From Candidatus Saccharimonadota bacterium (GTDB lineage Bacteria; Patescibacteriota; Saccharimonadia; Saccharimonadales; Saccharimonadaceae): a stretch of DNA of 29,595 nt. Both the position numbers and the translations under genes were made by a program. The notes beneath the pieces were generated by a model, which saw only the letters and a list, made by a program, of their open reading frames with translations, was not told the origin of the DNA and made no database searches. The stretch is from the NCBI GenBank assembly GCA_905371595.1, contig CAJPLU010000008.1:1-29595 (forward strand), given 5' to 3'. Shown piece after piece: positions 1-6,085 of this stretch. Position 1 is the first letter of the stretch. Each line of letters begins with the position of its first letter.

Positions 1-678
1 GCAATTTTACAAGCAGATATCATTATGGCCGATCCGCATCCAGGTAATATTTATTTGCTGAGAGACAACAGAGTTGCACTGATCGACTTTGGTTTGGCGG
101 TGGCAGCGCCGCGGCATCGCGCCTCGTTTTACCACATGATTGTGCAGTATCGCGCATTGTATGAAGATCGAGCTGACATGGGTTTATTGGCACTGGCGAT
201 GCTGGCGTTTTATGACCATACCTTGTATCAAGCATTGGATGTGATCGCCAAAGATCGCAGCTTGACGCGCACTATTTATGAATACGCAAACACACTGCTT
301 CAATCGACAACCAGCACGTTCGCTGCTAATCGGCAAATAACCCAATTATTCCTCAATGAAATTAACGCCGGTAATCGGTTTGCTGTCAGGTTAGACAGCG
401 TTGATATCATGTTGCAGCGCGGTTTGTATCACTATTTGGCGGCAGCGCGGCTGGCGTGCGGCGATGAATATCGAAGGACGCATTATTGGCGGATTGTCCA
501 TGACGCCCTGGAATTGGCTGAGGTTCACGCTAATATCTATGGAATCAGCGAGGCGGTGCGCTCGTCGCCGATGAGTATTGAGCTGGCGCAAGAAATAGTG
601 ATGGACTGGATGAGCAAGGTTGCGGAGCGCGATAGGACCGCTTACGCCATGTTGTTACAAAAAGGAGAATTATCATGA
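1..678 (+). CDS. UbiB/ABC1-family atypical kinase, 3' part only
   Basis: The reading frame is open from the first base of the window, so the 5' part of the gene lies outside it. The visible 225 residues begin inside the kinase core. A catalytic-loop motif ADPHPGN is followed about 13 residues later by LIDFG, the metal-binding DFG element. This pairing is diagnostic of the UbiB/ABC1/COQ8 family, atypical membrane-associated ATPases needed for quinone synthesis in respiring bacteria. The rest is helical and rich in charged and aromatic residues, without a membrane helix. The stop overlaps the start of the next gene in ATGA, so the two are translationally coupled. E. coli UbiB ends in two membrane helices that are missing here, while the next gene encodes exactly such a pair. 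The role in a probable quinone auxotroph is unknown. Confidence 0.85.
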   Translation, partial: AILQADIIMADPHPGNIYLLRDNRVALIDFGLAVAAPRHRASFYHMIVQYRALYEDRADMGLLALAMLAFYDHTLYQALDVIAKDRSLTRTIYEYANTLLQSTTSTFAANRQITQLFLNEINAGNRFAVRLDSVDIMLQRGLYHYLAAARLACGDEYRRTHYWRIVHDALELAEVHANIYGISEAVRSSPMSIELAQEIVMDWMSKVAERDRTAYAMLLQKGELS

Positions 679-863
679 AGCAATTACAACAATGGGTGAT
701 GCAAGTTCGCTATCCGTATGCCGCGGGAATCATCGCCGTGATGTGGATTGGCACGGCGTTTTTCGCTTACCTGAAACCCGACGTCCCACTTGAATTTTTG
801 GTCGGAAGCCTCGCCGTTAGCACCATTATCGTTGCTATTACTGGACTGTCGGAAGCCCGCTAA
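675..863 (+). CDS. small two-helix membrane protein coupled to the UbiB-like gene
   Basis: This 62-residue protein has a short basic-amphipathic start and two hydrophobic segments, roughly residues 15-32 and 41-58, separated by a KPDVP turn. The start codon overlaps the stop of the UbiB-like gene by four bases (ATGA), and GGAG lies just upstream at about 664-667, so co-translation is likely. I do not recognise a named family. Its position and topology suggest a detached version of the C-terminal membrane hairpin that many UbiB proteins carry, which would tether the kinase to the membrane. That is inference from architecture only, because the sequence is too short and hydrophobic to judge homology by eye. 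Confidence 0.7.
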   Translation: MKQLQQWVMQVRYPYAAGIIAVMWIGTAFFAYLKPDVPLEFLVGSLAVSTIIVAITGLSEAR

Positions 864-914
864 ATTTTACAGTGAAATAAGCAATTTTTATACACTTTAC
901 TAACATATATCATT

Positions 915-920
915 TACAAT
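915..920 (+). promoter_or_regulatory. -10 box of the uracil glycosylase-like gene
   Basis: TACAAT lies 10 nt upstream of the ATG at 931 in an AT-rich gap, and no Shine-Dalgarno sequence is visible between it and the start. The predicted transcript would have at most a few leader bases. The -35 region is not convincing. Confidence 0.5.
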
Positions 921-930
921 AAGAATCCGC

Positions 931-1650
931 ATGAATCCCAAAACTACTGCTCAAAAAATATTGGCGTTTAACGATACGCTAAAAAGTGCCAGCATAAACT
1001 TGCCAGAAAAATATCGCCTAATCAATCCATTCGCTGGCGCTAATCAGCAGCAAATAGCACAAATAACACAGCGGTTTTATCGTCAGCACTATCATGATAA
1101 TAAGCAGCGGTTTATGATTTTGGGTAGTTCGCCGGCGCGGCGCGGAACGGCGCTTACCGGCGTGCCGTTTGAAGACGTTAATCATTTACAAAAAGACACT
1201 GGGATTTCTATAGACGCTTTTGGAGCGAATAAACGCTCGTCAAGTTTCTTGTATGAAGTGATGGAAGAATACGGCGGGCGCCAGAATTTTTATAAACAAT
1301 TTTACATGGGTTTTGTGTGTCCGCTAGGTATTGAAAAGATAAATTTGAAAGGTAATTGGGTAAATTGTAACTACTATGAAAATGCAGTTCTGAAAAAATG
1401 CCTCTATCCTTTTATCGTAGATTCGCTGAGGCGCCAGATTGATTTTAATATTGATACAACCGTTTGCTTTTGTATCGGCAGCGGTGAGAATTTTAAGTTT
1501 TTAACTAATATAAATAATGAGCATCATCTCTTTGACACTATCGTGCCGTTGGAGCATCCGCGGTTTATCATGCAGTATAATGCGGATCGCAAAGAAGAGT
1601 TTATGCAAAAGTATGTAAATATTTTCAGACAATACGGTATGGGGAAATGA
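931..1650 (+). CDS. SMUG2-like uracil-DNA glycosylase family protein (DUF4918 type)
   Basis: This 239-residue protein shows the two signature blocks of the uracil-DNA glycosylase superfamily in the arrangement of the SMUG2/DUF4918 branch. The first, around residues 66-85, is LGSSPARRGTALTGVPFEDV and corresponds to the water-activating and uracil-binding loop (family form GxNPxRxGxxxTGxPFxD). The second, near residues 208-214, is LEHPRFI and supplies the catalytic-loop histidine. Between them is a CPLGI..KGNWVNCNYYEN stretch, as expected in this family. Members remove uracil or other damaged bases from DNA, but the exact substrate cannot be read from sequence. The gene stands alone, preceded by a TACAAT -10 box. 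Its recognition loop reads SSPAR where many relatives have an Asn at the NPxR position, so activity may differ. Confidence 0.7.
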   Translation: MNPKTTAQKILAFNDTLKSASINLPEKYRLINPFAGANQQQIAQITQRFYRQHYHDNKQRFMILGSSPARRGTALTGVPFEDVNHLQKDTGISIDAFGANKRSSSFLYEVMEEYGGRQNFYKQFYMGFVCPLGIEKINLKGNWVNCNYYENAVLKKCLYPFIVDSLRRQIDFNIDTTVCFCIGSGENFKFLTNINNEHHLFDTIVPLEHPRFIMQYNADRKEEFMQKYVNIFRQYGMGK

Positions 1651-1680
1651 TAGCGAACGACATTAATCCAATAATTGCGG

Positions 1681-1686
1681 TATAAT
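1681..1686 (+). promoter_or_regulatory. leaderless-type -10 box of the methyltransferase gene
   Basis: A perfect TATAAT is followed by six bases (ttaata) and then the ATG at 1693. With transcription starting about 6-8 nt after the -10, the mRNA would begin at or next to the start codon. This also argues against the in-frame TTG at 1675, which lies upstream of the -10 box. Confidence 0.7.
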
Positions 1687-1692
1687 TTAATA

Positions 1693-2313
1693 ATGATCAC
1701 CGATCAACTCCTCGCCAAATATCCCATCATTTCTGACCAAGTTGACGCCAAAGAACTCGGCGTCTTGCTACGAGAATTGGAAAAAGTACTGAAAAGCGGC
1801 GCGACAGGCAACATTGTGGAGTTTGGCTGTTATGTCGGTACGACTAGTTTGTTCATCCGGCGGCTGTTGGACGCCTATGATTTTACGGGCGAGTTTCATG
1901 TTTACGATTCGTTTATGGGCTTGCCAGAAAAAACCCAAGCAGACAACAGCGCTGCGGGCGAGCAGTTCAAAGCGGGCGAACTCTTGGCGCCGCGCAAAAC
2001 CTTCGTTCAAAGCTTCAAAAAAGCTGGCTTGAAACTACCAACTATTCACAAAGGCTGGTTTGCTGATTTCACCCCTGACGACGTACCGGAAAGTATCATC
2101 TTTGCGTTTTTTGACGGCGATTTTTATGGGTCAATCGCTGATTCATTCCGTGCGTGCGACGGTAAGTTTCATGAAAAGGCAATCGTCATCGTCGATGACT
2201 ATGCCAATGAAGCCTTGCCGGGTGCCGCGCGAGCGGTTGATAAGTGGCTGGCGAATAATCGTCAATATACGTCGAGAACGGAGTCTAGTCTGGCAATTAT
2301 TCACATCCTTTAG
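1693..2313 (+). CDS. TylF/MycF-like SAM-dependent O-methyltransferase
   Basis: The protein has 206 residues from the ATG at 1693. An alternative TTG at 1675 lies upstream of the TATAAT box and is rejected. The SAM-binding motif I is NIVEFGCYVGTTS near residues 36-48, and the acidic end of strand 2 carries FHVYDSFMGLPE, a block typical of the TylF family (macrocin O-methyltransferase, PF05711). Later come FFDGDFYGSIADS and IVIVDDYAN, matching the metal-coordinating acidic residues and the conserved DDY of that family. Such enzymes methylate sugar hydroxyls, for example on polyketide sugars or surface glycans. With no antibiotic cluster nearby, a glycan substrate is the more plausible guess. 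It has its own promoter and no obvious operon partner. Confidence 0.75.
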   Translation: MITDQLLAKYPIISDQVDAKELGVLLRELEKVLKSGATGNIVEFGCYVGTTSLFIRRLLDAYDFTGEFHVYDSFMGLPEKTQADNSAAGEQFKAGELLAPRKTFVQSFKKAGLKLPTIHKGWFADFTPDDVPESIIFAFFDGDFYGSIADSFRACDGKFHEKAIVIVDDYANEALPGAARAVDKWLANNRQYTSRTESSLAIIHIL

Positions 2314-2334
2314 TACTGTTTTTCTTAAAATAGC

Positions 2335-2378
2335 TTGACTTTTTATAGTACCTTGTATAACATAGTACTATGTATAAT
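2335..2378 (+). promoter_or_regulatory. promoter and palindromic operator of the ABC/PadR/PspC operon
   Basis: The region upstream of the permease gene contains TTGACT (2335-2340), TATAAC (2356-2361) and TATAAT (2373-2378). A perfect 14-bp palindrome, ACATAGTACTATGT, lies at 2360-2373 and overlaps the edges of both possible -10 boxes. A bound dimer would block transcription. The third gene of the operon encodes a PadR repressor, so autoregulation through this site is the simplest reading, by analogy with other PadR loci. Which -10 is used is not clear, since neither is 17 nt from TTGACT. Confidence 0.6.
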
Positions 2379-2398
2379 GAAAATACAAGGAGCATAGC

Positions 2399-3697
2399 AT
2401 GAGAAGAATCGATATTATCAAGCGGGCGGGGCGCAATCTCCGCCAATCGAAAGGTCGGACGATTTTGACGGCGCTGGCGATTTCGGTCGGGGCGTTTACG
2501 ATTGGGTTGGCGCTGATGGCTGGCGAGGGCGGTCGGTTATATACCAATAGTATGGTTGATGCGGCTGGCGATAAAAAAGTAATTATGGTCAATAAAAAGG
2601 CTGAATCTAGCAAGAAGGATGAACTGCCAGAATACGGCGCACCAAAAGGGTCAGAAGAAGACCAGGCTAAAAAAGAGGAGGCGGCATGGCGCATCAAATA
2701 TTCAATGAGCGATGTCGACCTTGCTAAACTGCGAAAAATTTCACACGTTCAAACGGTGACTCCGGCGTATTCAACTGCCGGCGTGGCGTACGCTCAGAGT
2801 TCGGGCAATGATAAGAAATTTGCCTTGGAAGTAGCAGTAAAGGCCGATAAAACGCGGGCGGACTTGGCGGCTGGTAAGCTGGATAATTTTATGCCAAAGC
2901 CAGGCGAGATTATTATTCCGAATGATTATGTAAAGCAGTTGGGTTTCAAAGATGCGCAGTCGGCAATTGGACAGACGATTACGCTGGGTTTGCGTAGTGC
3001 GGAGCAGAGCGGCGAGATTGCTAAGGAAATGCCGCTGAAAATTACGGCGGTTGACAAAGCATCGGATACGATTTTGTACTATCAGCCGACGCTGCGAATC
3101 TCGACCGCTGACGCTAAGGAAATCTACGAATTTAGCCACGACAAAAGCCAGCCGAATGAGTATTCGACGGCGCTAGTGTCGGTTGATGATGAGAAAAATA
3201 TCGATGCGGTGAAAGACGAAATTAACAAAGATTATAGCGCCTATTCGATTCAGGACGTGCGCAAGACGCTGCTCACCATGGTCAACGCGGCGCAAGCGGC
3301 GCTGGCGGGATTCGGCGGCTTGGCACTGCTGGCCAGTGTATTCGGTATTATCAATACCATGTATATTTCGGTGCTGGAGCGAACCAGCCAAATCGGGCTG
3401 ATGAAGGCGCTGGGAATGAGCGGCCGCGATATCGGTAAATTGTTCCGCTACGAAGCGGCGTGGGTTGGTCTACTGGGCGGATTGATTGGCGTAGGCTTGG
3501 CAAGTTTGGTGACGCTGCTGAACCCGGTAATTACCAGTGCGTTGAAGCTAAGTGTAGGAACGAATTTGCTGGTGATTAATCCGCTACGCATTGGTTTGCT
3601 GGTGATTGGTCTGGTGGTGATGGCAATAATTTCTGGCTGGTTACCAAGCCGCAAAGCAACAAAATTAGACCCAATCGAGGCGTTAAGGACGGAATAG
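2399..3697 (+). CDS. FtsX/MacB-like ABC transporter permease
   Basis: This 432-residue protein follows the MacB/FtsX topology. There is an N-terminal membrane helix at about residues 20-42, a large extracytoplasmic domain at about 45-295, then three C-terminal helices near 300-325, 345-375 and 390-415. It ends in SRKATKLDPIEALRTE, the conserved tail motif of these permeases. The segment ERTSQIGLMKALGMSGRDI is the typical cytoplasmic coupling region. The start follows AAGGAG (2387-2392). The permease is eight bases ahead of its ATPase gene and leads the operon. Family members act as mechanotransmission devices or export peptides and antibiotics. Linkage to a PadR regulator and a PspC protein favours envelope stress or detoxification. 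Confidence 0.9.
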   Translation: MRRIDIIKRAGRNLRQSKGRTILTALAISVGAFTIGLALMAGEGGRLYTNSMVDAAGDKKVIMVNKKAESSKKDELPEYGAPKGSEEDQAKKEEAAWRIKYSMSDVDLAKLRKISHVQTVTPAYSTAGVAYAQSSGNDKKFALEVAVKADKTRADLAAGKLDNFMPKPGEIIIPNDYVKQLGFKDAQSAIGQTITLGLRSAEQSGEIAKEMPLKITAVDKASDTILYYQPTLRISTADAKEIYEFSHDKSQPNEYSTALVSVDDEKNIDAVKDEINKDYSAYSIQDVRKTLLTMVNAAQAALAGFGGLALLASVFGIINTMYISVLERTSQIGLMKALGMSGRDIGKLFRYEAAWVGLLGGLIGVGLASLVTLLNPVITSALKLSVGTNLLVINPLRIGLLVIGLVVMAIISGWLPSRKATKLDPIEALRTE

Positions 3698-3705
3698 GAG
3701 AGATC

Positions 3706-4404
3706 ATGATTGAACTAAAGAATGTAACGAAGATTTACGGCAAAAAGAAAAACCAATTTACGGCGCTGAAAAATGTCAGCTTGACCATTCCGACAGGAGC
3801 CAGCGTGGCAATCCTCGGTAAATCTGGTTCAGGAAAATCGACGCTGATGCATGCCATCTCTGGGCTGGACAGGCCACAGCATGGTCAGGTGATCATCGAC
3901 GGGCAAGACATCTTGCAACTAAAGTCAAAGCGTGTCGATGAGTTTCGCGCCAAGAAAATCGGCTTTATCTTTCAGAGCTTTTTTGTCCAAGGCAATGAGA
4001 GCGTGATTGACAACGTCAGTTTGCCGCTGGAAATTGCGCGGCTGCCGCGCAAAAAGCGGGCGCACAAAATCAACGCGGCGCTTAAAGCGGTGGATTTGTA
4101 CGATAAGCGCAAAAACTGTGCCAAAGATTTGTCGGGCGGGCAAAAGCAGCGTTTGGCGATTGCTCGGGCGATTGTCGGCGATCCGCAAATCATCTTTGCC
4201 GATGAACCGACTGGCAACTTGGATAGTGAAACGGGCGCCAAAGTGGAAGAATTGTTGTTTGATTATAATAAGCAAAAGGGCGTGACACTGATTGTGGTGA
4301 CACACGACGCTGATTTGGCGAAAAAATGCGATCATCAAATTATCATCAAAGACGGCCGGATTGAAAAGTCAACCGTGCCAGGAGAAAGAAAAAATGGACG
4401 CTAG
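3706..4404 (+). CDS. ABC transporter ATP-binding protein, MacB/LolD type
   Basis: The 232-residue ATPase has every hallmark. The Walker A is GKSGSGKST (38-46), there is a Q-loop at IFQ (88-90), the signature is LSGGQKQR (142-149), Walker B is IIFADEP (162-168) and the switch histidine is in VVTHD (198-202). The sequence most resembles the LolD/MacB/FtsE subgroup that works with FtsX-like permeases, which fits the gene immediately upstream. Its start has GGAG nine bases before it. The last 11 bases overlap the start of the PadR gene, so expression of transporter and regulator is linked. Confidence 0.95.
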   Translation: MIELKNVTKIYGKKKNQFTALKNVSLTIPTGASVAILGKSGSGKSTLMHAISGLDRPQHGQVIIDGQDILQLKSKRVDEFRAKKIGFIFQSFFVQGNESVIDNVSLPLEIARLPRKKRAHKINAALKAVDLYDKRKNCAKDLSGGQKQRLAIARAIVGDPQIIFADEPTGNLDSETGAKVEELLFDYNKQKGVTLIVVTHDADLAKKCDHQIIIKDGRIEKSTVPGERKNGR

Positions 4405-4741
4405 TGCTTACGCGGAAAGCTTAGCGATTCAACTGCGCAAAGGTTTTCTGGTGTACTGCGTGCTGCTGGTGTGCGCTAAGCAGCCGCAATATACCGGCGA
4501 CATCGTTAAGCAATTGAGTGATTCGGACTTAATGGTAGTGGAGGGCACGATTTATCCACTGCTGAGCCGTTTACAAAAATATGGCTATCTCAAGCACGAA
4601 TGGCAGGAAAGCGAGCAAGGTCCGCCGCGCAAATATTATTCGCTAACTGACAATGGCAAGCAATTGGTGGATGAATTGAAAGATCGGATAAAACTGTTAA
4701 ATAATTCGCTGAAAAATCTCGAGAAAGGAGCAAAGCGATGA
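4394..4741 (+). CDS. PadR-family transcriptional repressor
   Basis: The 115-residue protein starts at the ATG at 4394, which has GGAGAAAG just upstream. A start 33 bases earlier would lie deeper inside the ATPase gene with no ribosome site. The N-terminal helix is followed by the PadR winged helix: FLVYCVLLVCAKQPQYTGDIVKQL, then the DNA-recognition part with VVEGTIYPLLSRLQKYGYLKHEW. The wing is EQGPPRKYYSLTDNGKQLVDEL, and a short C-terminal dimerisation helix follows. This is the compact PadR-s2 type. It probably controls its own operon through the ACATAGTACTATGT palindrome at 2360-2373. The stop overlaps the next start in ATGA. PadR regulators commonly neighbour HAAS/PspC membrane proteins, as here. 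Confidence 0.9.
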   Translation: MDASAYAESLAIQLRKGFLVYCVLLVCAKQPQYTGDIVKQLSDSDLMVVEGTIYPLLSRLQKYGYLKHEWQESEQGPPRKYYSLTDNGKQLVDELKDRIKLLNNSLKNLEKGAKR

Positions 4742-6042
4742 AAGAAATAACCAGAATCCATTTGGCGAAAACGCCGTTTAGCGCGGAGATTGACGCCAAA
4801 AAATCATTGGAGAAATATCTTAATTTAATTCAGAAAAATATGCATGCCGAGTCGGAAGCCATGCAAGAAATTGAAGCGCGAATGGTGGAGCTTCTGGCGG
4901 AGCGCGGCGTAGCAAAGGACGGCGTAATCAGTAACGATGATGTTCTGGCAATTCAGAAACAGATGGGCGAGCCGCGCGATTTTTCGGACGGTAGCGACAA
5001 TGCGGAGATTGATGTTGACGTAGATGACGAGGTATTGGGCAATTCGTCTAAGCAGCTAATGCGCGATACTGAACATGGTTTGATCGGCGGAGTATGTGCT
5101 GGCGTAGCAGCTTATTTTGGCGTTAATCCGTTGTGGATACGCTTGATCGCTATCTTTTCGCCGTTTATAACGTTTGGCACGGCGGTACTGATTTACATCG
5201 TGATGTGGTTGTCGATTCCTGAAGCGCGGACGGCTTCGGACAAGCTGCGGATGCGCGGCGAGCCGGTAACACTGGACGCGCTCAAACGCTTGTCAGTTGA
5301 CGATAGCACTGAAAAGCAGGCAGCAAGCACCGCTGCCAAGATTTTCCGCTTTTTGCTGGGAATTATATTGGCGCTGATAGCGTTTGGACTATTAGTGGCG
5401 CTGCTGGTTGGCGGCGTGTTTGGCTTTGGTGCAGTGGCAGCGTTGAACGGATTTACCGCGCAAAGCTGGGCGTGGGGATTACTATGCTGCTTGGTTTTGG
5501 GCGGCGCAGTTTTGTTCACCTTGACGTTGCTGGCTACCTGGAGCGTCTTCACTTGGAAGCTGAAACGTCCGGCGATTATAGCGATGCTGGGTCTGTTGAT
5601 GGCTGGCGCGGTTTGTTTGTCGGGTGTGGCGATTTTCAGCGCTAATACTTATTCGAATCTAACTTACGATTACGAGAGAACTCTAAAAGTTAAAACTGTT
5701 GACGCCTCGGAAGCTGCTGCCGGCGCTAAAAGTATAGTAGTTGATGGCAACGGTGGATATGTTGCGATGGAATACGGCGGCTATGCCGAAAAGACTCGGT
5801 TGGAAGTGAAATATCACGACACGCAATATTCCAAAGTACCGGAAGTAAAATTGCGTCGCGACGGCGACAAACTCGTGGTTAATGTAAAAAGCCAGATAGA
5901 CGAGACGTGCAGTCATCGCGGTTTCACGGAGTCTATGCGCTGCCGCTACATGTACGGCCCGGTTTCCGTCAGGGTTTACGGCCCGGTGGATTTGCTGGCG
6001 CCCGGCCGCGGCCGCGATAATACGTTTAATTATAACGATTGA
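4738..6042 (+). CDS. HAAS-like plus PspC-domain multi-pass membrane protein
   Basis: The protein has 434 residues. Residues 1-85 are a helical cytoplasmic region (EAMQEIEARMVELL, AIQKQMGEPRDF) resembling the HAAS signalling domain that accompanies PadR regulators. Residues 107-163 are a clear PspC domain: LMRDTEHGLIGGVCAGVAAYFG, then a membrane helix ending in VMWLSIPEA. Three more hydrophobic segments follow at about 203-232, 240-268 and 276-300. A C-terminal beta-rich extracytoplasmic tail of about 130 residues has two cysteines near CSHRGFTESMRC. PspC proteins sense or relieve membrane stress, and here the protein likely signals to PadR. It is translationally coupled to padR by an ATGA overlap and closes the operon. 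Confidence 0.85.
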   Translation: MKEITRIHLAKTPFSAEIDAKKSLEKYLNLIQKNMHAESEAMQEIEARMVELLAERGVAKDGVISNDDVLAIQKQMGEPRDFSDGSDNAEIDVDVDDEVLGNSSKQLMRDTEHGLIGGVCAGVAAYFGVNPLWIRLIAIFSPFITFGTAVLIYIVMWLSIPEARTASDKLRMRGEPVTLDALKRLSVDDSTEKQAASTAAKIFRFLLGIILALIAFGLLVALLVGGVFGFGAVAALNGFTAQSWAWGLLCCLVLGGAVLFTLTLLATWSVFTWKLKRPAIIAMLGLLMAGAVCLSGVAIFSANTYSNLTYDYERTLKVKTVDASEAAAGAKSIVVDGNGGYVAMEYGGYAEKTRLEVKYHDTQYSKVPEVKLRRDGDKLVVNVKSQIDETCSHRGFTESMRCRYMYGPVSVRVYGPVDLLAPGRGRDNTFNYND

Positions 6043-6043
6043 A

Positions 6044-6078
6044 ACTTTAAGCAACTTTTCATGACGCGCCTATACAGT
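6044..6078 (+). promoter_or_regulatory. promoter with direct-repeat box upstream of the glycosyltransferase
   Basis: Two copies of an ACTTT motif spaced by 10 bases (ACTTTAAGC at 6044-6052 and ACTTTTC at 6054-6060) precede a -10-like TACAGT (6073-6078). Seven bases later comes the ATG at 6086. The same ACTTTAAGC box occurs before the winged-helix gene at 8808. Direct repeats one helical turn apart, placed where the -35 should be, are the usual layout of OmpR/PhoB-family activator sites. Confidence 0.4.
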
Positions 6079-6085
6079 AGCGCTC

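Noticed and set aside
1675..1692. TTG start adding six residues to the methyltransferase
   Set aside because: It lies upstream of the TATAAT box; the ATG at 1693 fits the repeated 6-base leaderless spacing.
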